Below, piece by piece: positions 1 through 10,567 of a DNA stretch of 64,000 nt. Each line of letters starts with the position of its first letter. The stretch's first letter is position 1. Below the pieces are notes generated by a model. That model did no database searches. It saw only the letters and a list, made by a program, of their open reading frames with translations, and had not been told where the DNA came from. The DNA comes from Tritrichomonas musculus. Its lineage: Eukaryota; Parabasalia; Tritrichomonadida; Tritrichomonadidae. Made by a program: the position numbers and the translations under genes. Location of the stretch: the NCBI GenBank assembly GCA_039105265.1, contig JAPFFF010000003.1:6572001-6636000 (forward strand), written 5' to 3'.

Positions 1-1999
1 TTGGAGATTCGGCACGATGATACTTTCTGCTCATATCTGGCCCCAAAGAATTTGTCTTTTTCATTGTATATGCAAGCGTTTCTTTGCATTGCTGCTGATA
101 AAGTTCTTTGAGTTGCTGTCTAGTTAAAAGTGAAGAAGAAGGCATTGGTGATTGAGAAATAAATATTCTCTCGCTTGTAATATTGTTATATAAAGATTCA
201 AGGAATGCAAATGGGAGATCTTTCCCTCCATCTATGCCTTTGTTATTTGAGACAAACTCTTCAAGAGTCATTTTTGTTTTAACATTTGGATGATGGGCAT
301 CTGTGTGCAGCATCAATGTAGAAAATGCAAGAACATAAACAGTATCCGCACATGAAAACAAGCCAATATTATCATTGTAAAATTTAACACCAAATTGTTC
401 CATAATTCGATCGATCATTTGAGCTTCACCAGGAATTATAAATTTAGATAAGAATTTGCGGAAAGATTGTTCGAATGATAAATGTTTGAAGTCAAAATGT
501 TCAACATAATGCTTCAATATATTTATATTATTTTCACTTCCAATAATTTGACCAATTCCAGCTAGATCGAGTAATGAAGTATTGTATAAAAAGTCTGCAA
601 TTGCTTTTGGGGTATCGTCAACAATACTATGATCAATGAAAAATTGAAGTCCTTTTTTAGGCGACCGTTTAAAAAGTTGAAAAGCATGATCCATTATATC
701 TTTTGCTTTTTTAGCATCAAGAATCTGTTCTTCTGAATTATCTCGCGACAATTTCATTTCAAACTGGTTGAAATATTTCCATAAGCAAGATAAAACATTA
801 ACAATTGTTCTGAGTGCATTAACTTGATGCTCTTCTGTAACTTGATTTGGATATGCATTATTAACAATTAAGTTGACTGTTTGCTCAAAAATATTTCTAA
901 ACGATCCAGAATGGTCACAATCATAATTGACGAAAGCATCAATTAAAAATTGTGGATTGATAATTAAATATGAAAATATATTAAATGCTCTTTCAATAAC
1001 TTCTGGAAGTGATGACGAAAGAGCTGTTATAATTCCATGGCTTAATAAATCATTTAATTGTTGCAAGTATATAGATACATATCTACGCCAACAAATATCA
1101 ATTAATTTAGCTGTTGGCTCAACAAGTTCTTCATGCGTATCAAGCAAGAGAGTGAGCAAACCAACATGAATATCTGTTCTGAGCACAACATGAAAATCTG
1201 TAGTTCTTGTAAAAGGAGTTTCGTTATCTAAAATATAATAAACTCCATCACAGCAAAGACCAACAACAGGTATAACTTCATTATCATAATCACCATTAGA
1301 AATTTTTTTGGTAAATGCCCTAATGAGAAGAATTAGGTCAACATCTGATATTGTTGAACGATAAGAGTTTGGAGCAAAATCAGCAATAAAAACAGAATTG
1401 AGCATCAGAAGTCGTACATGAAATGTTGCTAATTGCTTTATCGTGCTAAACTTTGGAAACTGAACTTTCTTTTTGTAAACTTTGATAAAATAATCAATAA
1501 TTTCGCAAATCGTATTTGATACATTTTCACGCACTTCATCTGAAATTGAAATCCCATACATTGCAGTTAAAAAAATAATGATTTTGTAATTAATTTTTCC
1601 ATGCATGTAAAAAGTACCTGCTGGAGAAGACAGAATTGTTAATATTGTTTTGCAGCATTTAATTTTTAAATTATCATTAATTTTTTTGTCAGTTGTAAAA
1701 AGAGCTTGAATTGTTCTATCAAGAACTTGTATTGTTGGAAATGAGTCGAGGCTTGATAATTGAAACAGATCAATAAAAGCATCAAGACAAATATCTTGAA
1801 ATACTTCTCCTTCATTTTCGTATGCTTCAACAAATGGCTTTACAAGAACCATAAAATCCAAATTTTCTTTTTTTTCAATATTTTGCTTAATACAATCTTC
1901 GGCTGATGTAATAAGTGCTTTTATAGCTTTTTTTCGCCAAGACCCACATGCTGCTCGAAGATCACTGAGATGAGTAGATGTTTTATCAGTCAAACTCAT
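1..1999 (-). CDS. Sec7-domain ARF guanine-nucleotide exchange factor (BIG/Sec7 family), C-terminus outside window
   Basis: The minus strand is open from the ATG at 1997-1999 to the left edge, so this is the N-terminal ~666 residues of a larger protein. A helical N-terminal region (DCB/HUS-like in this family) is followed by a recognisable Sec7 domain encoded at about 190-660. It includes the signature PGEAQMID; its glutamate (residue about 525, codon 425-427) corresponds to the catalytic 'glutamic finger' that expels GDP from ARF. The motif LAFSTLMLHTDAHHPN, typical of the second half of the Sec7 domain, follows. Family knowledge: large Sec7 GEFs activate ARF GTPases at Golgi/trans-Golgi membranes and thereby recruit coats such as COPI and AP complexes. 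The next gene, on the same strand, is coatomer zeta, functionally related though probably by chance. BIG rather than GBF type is inferred from the HDS-like order only; the missing C-terminus would settle it. Confidence 0.9.
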   Translation of the reverse strand, partial: MSLTDKTSTHLSDLRAACGSWRKKAIKALITSAEDCIKQNIEKKENLDFMVLVKPFVEAYENEGEVFQDICLDAFIDLFQLSSLDSFPTIQVLDRTIQALFTTDKKINDNLKIKCCKTILTILSSPAGTFYMHGKINYKIIIFLTAMYGISISDEVRENVSNTICEIIDYFIKVYKKKVQFPKFSTIKQLATFHVRLLMLNSVFIADFAPNSYRSTISDVDLILLIRAFTKKISNGDYDNEVIPVVGLCCDGVYYILDNETPFTRTTDFHVVLRTDIHVGLLTLLLDTHEELVEPTAKLIDICWRRYVSIYLQQLNDLLSHGIITALSSSLPEVIERAFNIFSYLIINPQFLIDAFVNYDCDHSGSFRNIFEQTVNLIVNNAYPNQVTEEHQVNALRTIVNVLSCLWKYFNQFEMKLSRDNSEEQILDAKKAKDIMDHAFQLFKRSPKKGLQFFIDHSIVDDTPKAIADFLYNTSLLDLAGIGQIIGSENNINILKHYVEHFDFKHLSFEQSFRKFLSKFIIPGEAQMIDRIMEQFGVKFYNDNIGLFSCADTVYVLAFSTLMLHTDAHHPNVKTKMTLEEFVSNNKGIDGGKDLPFAFLESLYNNITSERIFISQSPMPSSSLLTRQQLKELYQQQCKETLAYTMKKTNSLGPDMSRKYHRAESP

Positions 2000-2405
2000 T
2001 ATTTTTAAACGATGAAAACCTATTCAATTTCCAATGAAAATTTTTCGATTATTTTATTTGATAATCTTTTTCATTTTACAATTTGATTAAGATATTTTTA
2101 AAAAAATTATATAATATATTAAATAAATTTATTGATTTCATTCCATAAAACAAAATCAAAAAAAAACTTTATCAATTACTTGATTTATCTCTAAGCGATT
2201 TTATTGATCTTTAAAAAATTAAAACATTCAATAAGCGCTTAACGCGGTAACAAAAAAAAAATGAATGACATGAGATTACATATCATTTTCTCATAAATTT
2301 AAAAATCGATATTGAACATGCCGAAAAATTGCAATTTATCTTATTGAGTCTTTATAATTAAAAATAGGCTTGTGAATTATATACAATATAGAAAATAAAA
2401 AGAGT
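2000..2405. other. AT-rich spacer
   Basis: No ORF, repeat or RNA is recognisable. It separates the start of the ARF-GEF gene from the 3' end of coatomer zeta and should hold the ARF-GEF promoter. Confidence 0.6.
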
Positions 2406-2891
2406 TCAAAAACCGTTCATACTTCTAATACCTTTCCCAGCAAAGGCGTTATCGTTCTTAAGCAGTGCACGTGCTGCTACAATTTCTGGATCACCTTCAA
2501 ATATGAAACCTTGCTCGATTGTTTCATCAAGAAGAAGATACAAAAGGTCAATCTGCTTAATCAAACTTTCTGAATTAACTTTTCCTTTATAAACGAGAGA
2601 AATTGATGTAGAAATTGTTTCAAGGACTTCATCAAGTAAAAGCTCGTTCGATTTTAAGTCGCCGATAATAAAAATTAAAAAGTCTTGGATCAGTCGGTAA
2701 ACAATTATATACTTATCATGCTGCATAACTTCTCCAAGCATATCCTCTGCACCACGCTGATATATTTCATTTTCAAATTGGGAACGTTGATCTTCAGGGA
2801 TAACGTTATTGTAATACTGAGCAATAATTCTGGTACCTGATGTTGAAACAATTAAAAGCGAATGAATTCTTGTTAAATCTTCAATTCCCAT
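2406..2891 (-). CDS. COPZ: Coatomer subunit zeta (COPI)
   Basis: The 161-residue product starts MGIEDLTRIHSLLIVS and has the longin-like fold of coatomer zeta: an N-terminal strand-rich segment with 'RIIAQYY', the 'FENEIYQR' stretch, then 'KYIIVYRLIQDFLIFIIGD' and 'LLLDEVLETISTSI'. It ends in the family-typical segment with DETIEQGFIFEGDPE and ALLKNDN. Length is close to the ~175-180 residues of animal and yeast zeta-COP. Zeta pairs with gamma-COP in the adaptor-like subcomplex of COPI, which buds Golgi-to-ER vesicles after ARF activation. The ATG at 2889-2891 gives a normal N-terminus. The only realistic alternative is an AP-complex sigma chain, but the EGDPE/VAARA-LLK ending favours zeta. 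Confidence 0.88.
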   Translation of the reverse strand: MGIEDLTRIHSLLIVSTSGTRIIAQYYNNVIPEDQRSQFENEIYQRGAEDMLGEVMQHDKYIIVYRLIQDFLIFIIGDLKSNELLLDEVLETISTSISLVYKGKVNSESLIKQIDLLYLLLDETIEQGFIFEGDPEIVAARALLKNDNAFAGKGIRSMNGF

Positions 2892-3608
2892 ATTTTGATT
2901 TACAGACTTCTCAATTATGTTTCTGTAAAACTTTTTAAGGCGTTTATTTAATCAATTTTTTTGGCAACAAAGGCTTTAATATCTTGGTTTGATAAATATA
3001 AAATATATAATAAATATAAATTTATAATTAATATAAATTTATAATTAATATAAATTTATAATTAATATAAATATAACTAATCCATAATAATATGCATACA
3101 CATTTATTTAAATCTCCTTCATGGTGTTTCCATTGATTTGAATTCAAAAAGTTCATGAACATTCTCAACTTTTTGTGAATAATGACTACATATATTCTCA
3201 AAATTATAAAAATCCAAAGAAAAAATGGACAACGTATAGATGATCCCTAAATATCTTCATATTTGTGATAAATTTCATCAATTGACGAGTCACTTCAACG
3301 AACTTCAAAAAAATTGTCAAAAATGTCAACTTTAAACAAACATATGATAGCTTGGAAATGAAGCATTAAATCATCTTAATAAATATTTACATTTTTCCCC
3401 AAAATGTTTCAAAAAAAGAATCTGACAAAGGCCGTTGAAGGTCAAATTGAAGCCGGACGAAGGCCAAAACAACATCAAAATTTGAAAACTTGGCGACCGT
3501 TTGTTTTTGAAGTGAGTTGAGGGTAATAAAAAGTTTGTTTTGGTTTTAATTCAATAAAAACATTTGAGTGAATCGAAAAAAATTATATTAAAATTTTCAA
3601 CCGTCGGC
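2892..3608. other. AT-rich divergent intergenic region
   Basis: This region lies between divergently transcribed zeta-COP and the Tousled-like kinase and so holds both promoters. Apart from the 17-bp tandem repeat at 3013-3073 and a slightly more G+C-rich stretch just upstream of the kinase (about 3420-3520), no coding or RNA feature is seen. Confidence 0.55.
3013..3073. repeat. 17-bp AT tandem repeat, ~3.5 copies
   Basis: The unit AATATAAATTTATAATT is repeated head to tail with almost no change. It is a simple minisatellite in the spacer between zeta-COP and the kinase. Confidence 0.85.
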
Positions 3609-5156
3609 ATGAACTCAAAGCTCAAAAGTCCGAAGAATGTTGATTTATCACTAAACTCTGGACGATTAAACCTATTAAAACAGCGATTAGTTGGCAATGA
3701 TATCATCTCTGATGGTAACAATTCAAATCAAGCACGAGATTCCTCATCAAGCTTTGGAGTGAGTGACAACACAAATACTGATACGAGTTCGTTACCATCA
3801 AGAAGTAATTCAGTTACTATTCATATTGATAATCCAAAAAAAACAACTGAAGAAGACCAATACAAAATTGAATTGAAAAGACAATTAAGAGAAAAAAACG
3901 ATAAGCAATTCGAAGAGATGATGCAATTTACAATTAATTGTTTATTCGAGTTCAATATGGACAAACAAAAAATAAAGGCAATCGAACTAAGTGAAAAATA
4001 TGAAAAGTTAGGCCACATTATAACTTCTATATCTGGCGCAGAAAAATGGTGCGGTGGAACAGATGCTGAAATTCTTGAACGCGACATTGAAATTCTAACA
4101 CAAGAAATTGATTCATTTAAAAAAAAGGACCAACACAAAAAATTTGACACATCTAGCTCGAGGAAATCATGTCTTCAAGCATTACTAAAAGAGAAAAAAG
4201 CAAGCCAAAAACAACTCGAAGTAGAACGATCTATTTTTAAAAATTTGTTACTCAATAATTATTACCAATTACAGAGTGAATATAAAGTAAATCAAGCATT
4301 AGATAAAGAAAGATACATATTAACTGAGTTTAGTGGCCGAGGTGGGTGCTCAGAAGTTTGGAAAGCTTTTGATAAAAAAAAAATCAGATATGTTGCGATT
4401 AAAATTCAAAAAATGGATCCAAAATGGTCCGATGCGACAAAGCATAACTTTATTAAGCATATGGGCCGAGAAATCACAATCATGGAATCAACACAACACC
4501 AAAATGTAATCGAATATTATGAACGTTTTTATATAGCTGAAGATATAATAGCAATAGTTATGGAGTATTGTGATGGCGGTGATTTATCAACAATGCTTAA
4601 GAAAAGAGGCAAAATCCCAGAAAAAGAAGCAAAATTAATTTTAGCACAAACAATGAGTGGTCTCATTGCTTTAAGATCAAAACACATGTATGTCATTCAC
4701 TATGATTTGAAACCCGGAAATATTTTATTCAATGATGAAGGTGTTGTTAAAATAACTGATTTTGGTCTCTCAAAAATTATTGAAGGAAACGCACCATCAA
4801 TTGAATTGACTTCGCAAGGGACTGGAACTTACTTTTATGCAGCTCCTGAAACATTTCAAAGGGGAGCAAATGTTTCCATTACTAAATCGGTAGATACTTG
4901 GTCTCTTGGAATCATCTTTTTCGAAATGATATATGGAGTCCGACCGTTTGACGGAGGACAATCGCAGATTACTTTTTCTGAACAAATCGACACACTTGTT
5001 GGCGAAGTTCAATTCCCACAGGCTCCAAAATTATCTCAAGAAGGGCAAAACTTCATTAAAACGTGCCTAATTAAAAATCCATTAGACCGACCAGAATTAC
5101 CCATTTTAATGCAAGATTCATATATAAAACAAATAATAGAAGATATGAACAGTTAA
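3609..5156 (+). CDS. TLK: Tousled-like serine/threonine protein kinase (TLK)
   Basis: The 515-residue protein is counted from the first in-frame ATG (3609); an upstream TTG-initiated extension is unlikely in a eukaryote. It has a Ser/Asn-rich N-terminus, a charged coiled-coil middle (about residues 80-235) and a C-terminal kinase domain. Kinase motifs are a glycine loop GRGGCSEVWKAFD (about 243), VAIK lysine (about 262), HYDLKPGNILF (about 364), ITDFGLSK (about 383) and ELTSQGTGTYFYAAPE activation segment. HYD in place of HRD, ELTSQG-GTY and SEVWKAFD are hallmarks of Tousled-like kinases. Family knowledge: TLKs are nuclear, oligomerise through the coiled coil and phosphorylate the histone chaperone Asf1 during replication. 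All catalytic residues are present, so activity is expected. Length is shorter than the ~700-790 residues of animal TLKs, mainly in the N-terminus. Confidence 0.92.
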   Translation: MNSKLKSPKNVDLSLNSGRLNLLKQRLVGNDIISDGNNSNQARDSSSSFGVSDNTNTDTSSLPSRSNSVTIHIDNPKKTTEEDQYKIELKRQLREKNDKQFEEMMQFTINCLFEFNMDKQKIKAIELSEKYEKLGHIITSISGAEKWCGGTDAEILERDIEILTQEIDSFKKKDQHKKFDTSSSRKSCLQALLKEKKASQKQLEVERSIFKNLLLNNYYQLQSEYKVNQALDKERYILTEFSGRGGCSEVWKAFDKKKIRYVAIKIQKMDPKWSDATKHNFIKHMGREITIMESTQHQNVIEYYERFYIAEDIIAIVMEYCDGGDLSTMLKKRGKIPEKEAKLILAQTMSGLIALRSKHMYVIHYDLKPGNILFNDEGVVKITDFGLSKIIEGNAPSIELTSQGTGTYFYAAPETFQRGANVSITKSVDTWSLGIIFFEMIYGVRPFDGGQSQITFSEQIDTLVGEVQFPQAPKLSQEGQNFIKTCLIKNPLDRPELPILMQDSYIKQIIEDMNS

Positions 5157-5320
5157 ATTTTGTAAAAATATTATAATGAGTTTACTAATTAAACGCCGTT
5201 TATTGTTAGTATTGTCCATCAATTTTATTTTTGTTTTGTATATTATACAATCAACCAGATAAAAGTGAAAAATAACAAAAAAACAAAAAAAAATTGATTT
5301 TTAATATTAAATGAGAGAAA

Positions 5321-6754
5321 TCATTCACTTATATGAGAAATGAATCCTATCACATGATCAGCAAGAACTGAAATTTCATCATCTTCAGATGAAATTACTA
5401 AATCATTTATTTCTTCCTTTAATTCGTCATCATTAAACTTTTCAAAAAGCTGCTTTGAATATGACTGAAAATACAAATTTGATTCAATAATTACATTTAG
5501 AAAACGAAGAGCAAGTTTCTGATTTTCTGGCTCATCTGACTCAATAAAATTGATTAGAGAATCAACAAATCTAGCATCAGTTAAAAAAGTAAGAAATTTT
5601 GGATTTGTTGCTTTCAAAAAAACTGGTAGGAACATAATTCCACTTCTTTTCAAATTCCAATCTGAATCATTAATACAATCGATTATAAAATAAAGGAAAA
5701 ATACTTCACTTTGAAATAATTCATTTGAATATTTTAATATAAATTCAGCAGGAGATTTAGATAGAAATAATAATATGTATTGCAAGATTTGTGAATCATT
5801 TTTCTTTTGGATATTCTTAATTGCTTCGAATTGAAAGTTTTGATATATAAGAGTTTTGAAACCATTTTTATCATCTTCGTCAAAAATTAAAATATCTAAT
5901 AAAATTCGGAAATAAAGAAGAATTAATTGCCGATTTGAAAAAAAAATTGATGCTGATTCCAATTCATTTATAATTCGAATTATAAATGGCAAATTTTGAA
6001 ATAAAACTAGTTTGTTATCTGGACTTTGGTAAGCATAATAAATTAAATACATTGATTCAAAATATAGTTTTTCTTGAAGACCTTCAAAAATCATTTCTGA
6101 TATAAATTGCATATTGCTGATTGTCAATTCAGAAAAACGAACCAAATTAATGATTAAATTCAGAGTAATACTTGTTTCAAGCTTAATTGACTGCGATTTA
6201 TCAAAAAGAACTTGAATAAAAGAATTTTCAATCTTTATATCAGAAAAGCGAAGAGTATTATTTAATAAAATAACACAATTTTCAAATAAATGCAAATCAT
6301 TGAATTCGAGTATACGAGAATAAACTGAATTGAGCAAATCTCTGCTTTCTGAGATACATCTAACAAAAGCTTCATTTAATGACGATAGTAAAGATAGCAA
6401 TAAAATAGTTGGTTTTAATAGAATCTTATTTTTATCAAGAATTATCAAAGAAAAATAATCAAAAATGTTATTTTCTTTAAAAACTGCTATAAAGAATATA
6501 GTGTGAGTCATATCTTGTCCAAAAACCTGATTTCTCGATTGAAAAAATGGAATGATTTCTTTTATCAAAATAAGTTGGCATTTTTCAGAATTACCAGAAA
6601 TAAAAAACAAAGCAAAAGCTTGAATCAACCTAATAAAATCAGCGGATTCGAAGTCATACAATTCTTCTAAAATTTCAACTGGGGATATCAGATTTTTTTT
6701 ATTTAGAGTTTCATCATTCGATTCATCACCATATACGAAATCTTTATAATTCAT
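5321..6754 (-). CDS. Helical-repeat (ARM/HEAT-like) protein of unknown function
   Basis: The 477-residue protein is counted from the ATG at 6752-6754 (MNYKDFVYGDESND). A longer version begins at a TTG and would add a hydrophobic stretch, which is less likely. The sequence is almost wholly alpha-helical, leucine/isoleucine-rich, with recurring ~40-residue helical pairs such as 'NQKLALRFLNVII' and 'SLLSSLNEAFVR', as in armadillo or HEAT proteins. There is no signal peptide, catalytic motif or zinc site. It is convergent with the kinase gene (164 bp between stops). I do not recognise the family; a trichomonad-specific ARM-fold scaffold is the most that can be said. Confidence 0.65.
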   Translation of the reverse strand: MNYKDFVYGDESNDETLNKKNLISPVEILEELYDFESADFIRLIQAFALFFISGNSEKCQLILIKEIIPFFQSRNQVFGQDMTHTIFFIAVFKENNIFDYFSLIILDKNKILLKPTILLLSLLSSLNEAFVRCISESRDLLNSVYSRILEFNDLHLFENCVILLNNTLRFSDIKIENSFIQVLFDKSQSIKLETSITLNLIINLVRFSELTISNMQFISEMIFEGLQEKLYFESMYLIYYAYQSPDNKLVLFQNLPFIIRIINELESASIFFSNRQLILLYFRILLDILIFDEDDKNGFKTLIYQNFQFEAIKNIQKKNDSQILQYILLFLSKSPAEFILKYSNELFQSEVFFLYFIIDCINDSDWNLKRSGIMFLPVFLKATNPKFLTFLTDARFVDSLINFIESDEPENQKLALRFLNVIIESNLYFQSYSKQLFEKFNDDELKEEINDLVISSEDDEISVLADHVIGFISHISE

Positions 6755-9439
6755 AAAAAAAATATGTGGGGGAAAAAATGAAAGATGCAGAAATAATAAT
6801 GATTTAATTGATAAAAACTTGAATATAATAATGAACAAGTTCTTTATCGATAAGGCCAAATAGACTTTCTAAATTGAATGTTTTTTATGAAATTTCAATG
6901 TGCCTTCTGAAATTAAATTGAATTTTTTGAGAGGTTTTCGCCAACTCTGCTTTTATAATGAAGTGAAGAAAATTAAAGCTTTCCATTTATAAAATAATAT
7001 TTTTCTTAGAATAATGTTTCTAAATGTTGTTTTCTTTTTGGATTATAAAAATATTTATTCATTTTTTTGATTATTGAATTTCCGTTTTTTTCATTGAATA
7101 AATAACAAAATTTTTGGAAAACCCAATGTTCTATAGAATTTAATAATAATTTTTTTTATAAAAGTCCAGTTTATCAGATGTTAAGAAGCCATTTGGATTT
7201 TCATATAGGTTACTTGATACCAAATACGGTCATCATAAGCTTTTTTTGGATGCAAATTAGTTCCATATCTTTTTCATTTTGTAATAAAATAAATTGGAGA
7301 ATTGACTTAGAATTGCATTTCTTTATAAAATAAACGATGATATATAAATGGGATAAATCATGTGCTTTTATATAATTGTATAAATTACAATTTTCTCCTA
7401 TATTGAGATAAAGCTACTTTTTTATTAAAAATCTTGAAAATTAATAAATATAAACATGTATATATTAATATTAAATTATGTGAACTTTTCAAATATTTTA
7501 TGAATTTCAATGATTTTTATTTATATTTTGTGTGGAAAAAGCGGTTAGAAAAGCATAAGGCCAAATTAGCGTATTACAACCGTTTTTTATTTTGAAAATG
7601 TTTAATGTAAAATATTCAAAAAATAGTTTATGCCTTTTTTGATATCTTAATAAATATTGATTTAAATATATTAATTATATTATTTATATAATTATTTATT
7701 ATTATATGAAATAAAAAGTAAAAATAATTACACTTTCGTTTTTATATACGATTTTTGATATCAGATTTCTTGTAAAGACATATTTTTGTGCATAATCTAT
7801 GATTAAATTGGTATATAATTATGATAAATAATATAACTTCTCTTTAAATTAGATAAATTTTTATTTGTACTGATAATCAAAAAATTATTAAAAAACAAAC
7901 CTATTAAATGCTTTATAAGACTGAAAACCTATTTACACTATATCACTAAACAAACATATTAATAAGAATAATGCTATATTTATTTAACATCAATGCTATC
8001 ATGAAATATATTATTTAAAAATTTTCAGAAAACATAAAGACTCAATAAAAACACTGATAAAAGAAATGGTATCTAATGCTATACCATTAGTTTAAAATTC
8101 AAACCGAATTTAACTAATTCTATAAAATATTAAATATTTCCATTATTTCTCGTATAGCTTTCTCTAAACTCAAAAAGATCCCATATTTCTAAAAATACTT
8201 TTTTATAGATATTGTAATGGTAATAATTATTTTTCCTTATTTCTTTTATTGATCATTTTAGAAAGCATTTACACTTTCCCCTCAAAAAATTGAATTTAAA
8301 TTCAGGGAACCATGCAATTTTCTGAAAAACCGCCGTTTTATATAAAACTAAACCTAGGAACTTTTTAAAATAGCCTTCAATATTTGAATTGGACGAATAT
8401 ATATTTGAGTTGAACAGTCAGCATAATATAGAATATTTGAGGGCTCTTTTAGATTTCCCCTGAAAAAGTGGGGTTTGATTTTCTGAAGACTCAATTTATT
8501 TCAATTTTTCAATTAAATTCGTTGAATAATTATTTTAAAAAATAACATTTAATATCATATTAGATTCAATTAATCTTAAATCATTTAAATGAAATAAAAA
8601 TATATTTATAAAATAATATTAAAATAAATTTGATTTATTAATATACTATTTTCAAAGATATACTTATTCAATAAATTGATTGTATAAAAAATAAACATCA
8701 GAATCTAAAAATTTCTATAAAAATATCATTATCGTTTGCATTCAATAAGTTTTGAAAATTGAATGAGATTGAGAGGTTGCTATGTATAATATAAAACCTT
8801 ATCCAAATTAGGTCATTCAAATAATAAAGTCGGATTCAAAATGCTTGGGACAACATTCAATTTTTTTCAATGTTTCTCAGAAAAAAAATCATTCAGCTTG
8901 GGACAAATTGACCTAATAGATTTATAAATTTGACCTTATCGTTTTCAAAAAGTTTGTCCCAAGCCTTTTGAATCCGACTTTATTAGCTTTTTAGTCAAAT
9001 TTGGCCGTTAAACAGAAGAAATCAGCGTTTAACAAAATTTCTCATTAAATAATGATTTTATAATAAAACAGTAAATAATAACCAAAAATAAAAAATAAAC
9101 GCTAACTTATTAAAAATTGAATAATATAAACGTTGAAACGTTTATATATTCAATTTTCACATCTAATTGGAAAAGTTTTATTCAAATAACAACAACTTTA
9201 TTAAATAGTTTTCATATAGCGAAATAAATGAAATTTTTGATTTGCTATTGCATATAAATTATTTTGCTAATTGAGCAGATAATGAGTAAGTTATAATATC
9301 TATAATTATAGAATAATCTTATTATCCATATGTAGGATTGCATTAAATAATGAGAGTTTTTTGAAAATAAAAATCAGTATTATAATATATTATAAGTATA
9401 TTACAATAATACCTTAATATAATTGAACATAGTTAGAGA
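6755..9439. other. Long AT-rich intergenic region (2.7 kb)
   Basis: Homopolymer-rich DNA without a supportable gene on either strand. It contains the MITE at 8822-8985 and short fragments shared with other spacers: the string 'atagccttcaatatttga' near 8375 recurs near 45719. No tRNA, rRNA or CRISPR-like structure is seen. Confidence 0.6.
8822..8985. mobile_element. Short MITE with ~30-bp terminal inverted repeats
   Basis: The left end (ATAAAGTCGGATTCAAAATG, then CTTGGGACAA) is the reverse complement of the right end (TTTGTCCCAAGCCTTTTGAATCCGACTTTAT) with one or two mismatches, flanked by TA on each side. The interior is 100 bp of non-coding AT-rich DNA that repeats the phrase 'cttgggacaa'. 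Size, inverted ends and TA flanks fit a non-autonomous Tc1/mariner-type element; no transposase is present. Confidence 0.8.
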
Positions 9440-10567
9440 TTATTCATCTATGTTCTTTGGAATTCGAACACGAGCTCTTGCGACTTTGAAAAAATTTGGG
9501 TCAATGCGTAAATCTTCCGCTTGCAAATCAAGATGGCAAATCGGGCATTGCCATATATGCTTTTTTATTGAATAGCATAAAAAGCCGGTCAGATCAAAAC
9601 AATCAGGATGATTGCATTTTATTCCACGAGCAGGTCTTAATATTAATTTTCTCGTTAGAGGACATATTTGGCTTGGTGGGTGGCCAGGGATAATTGGAAC
9701 TTCTGGAGCAGGGTCTCTATCTTCAATTATTTTCTGAGCAAGTTGCTGAATAGAAATTTTTTCCATCCATCGAATCAGAACAACAATTGGAACTGGTGGA
9801 TCCATAGCTTTAATTTCAATTATTCCGTCTTGATTTTGACTTTCGGTTAGGTCACACCAAAGAATATTATCGCGTAAAGTAATAATGCTACTACATAATT
9901 GGAAAGTCAATTTTTTAATATATATTGATTGGTTTTCAACTGGTGTAAATTGAAGTATTGGAACAGTATTAATTGGTGCTGCTGGAAGTGTGAAATCAAG
10001 TTGAACTATAGGATTATTTGGATGTATAATTACTGGGCCAAATGGGGGCGAAAGATGATTATCATTATTATTGCACTCAATCGGCTGAAATAGGCATGAT
10101 GGAGAAGTTGAATAAATTTTTTTAATCAATTTATGAGGAACTTGCTGATCTATCTCTTCATCTGATGTATTATGCTGATCAGAATCACTATTAATATCAA
10201 TTGATAAGTACTTTTTTAGTTTTAAAGAAAATTGAAGATAAAGATTTGGTTGTGCTGGCCCAAATGTTTCAAGAAATATAACAAGACGATCTACAAGTGC
10301 ATGCTTACCTCCACCAGTTGGCAGTGAATATTCGCGAAGGAATTGGCGAAGCTGACTAATGCTAAGTAATGATATTCCTCTTGCTATGAGAACAATAGAT
10401 GATGATTGAAGAGGACTGTTAGCTGCATCCAAATTTGAAATAATTGAATTTGAATTGATTGAATCGTAAGAAGGCGGAGATTGAGATAATGGATCAAAAG
10501 GGCTAACAAGACTTATCTGTGGCATTTGGGTAAAAGGTTCAGCAACCGCAAGAGATAGTTGCATCAT
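9440..10567 (-). CDS. SP-RING SUMO E3 ligase, PIAS/Siz family
   Basis: The 375-residue product starts at tandem ATGs (10562-10567). An N-terminal SAP-like DNA-binding motif lies at about residues 65-100 (LLSISQLRQFLREYSLPTGG). A PINIT-like beta-rich middle (about 195-290) follows. Near the C-terminus is an SP-RING zinc finger at about 300-350: CPLTRKLILRPARGIKCNHP with Cys/His ligands, DCFDLTGFL, then WQCPICHLDL. That domain order is the PIAS/Siz signature. Family knowledge: these proteins bring Ubc9-SUMO to chromatin-bound substrates. It lacks the long C-terminal tail of animal and yeast members. It is divergent from the NVL-type ATPase gene. Confidence 0.9.
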   Translation of the reverse strand: MMQLSLAVAEPFTQMPQISLVSPFDPLSQSPPSYDSINSNSIISNLDAANSPLQSSSIVLIARGISLLSISQLRQFLREYSLPTGGGKHALVDRLVIFLETFGPAQPNLYLQFSLKLKKYLSIDINSDSDQHNTSDEEIDQQVPHKLIKKIYSTSPSCLFQPIECNNNDNHLSPPFGPVIIHPNNPIVQLDFTLPAAPINTVPILQFTPVENQSIYIKKLTFQLCSSIITLRDNILWCDLTESQNQDGIIEIKAMDPPVPIVVLIRWMEKISIQQLAQKIIEDRDPAPEVPIIPGHPPSQICPLTRKLILRPARGIKCNHPDCFDLTGFLCYSIKKHIWQCPICHLDLQAEDLRIDPNFFKVARARVRIPKNIDE

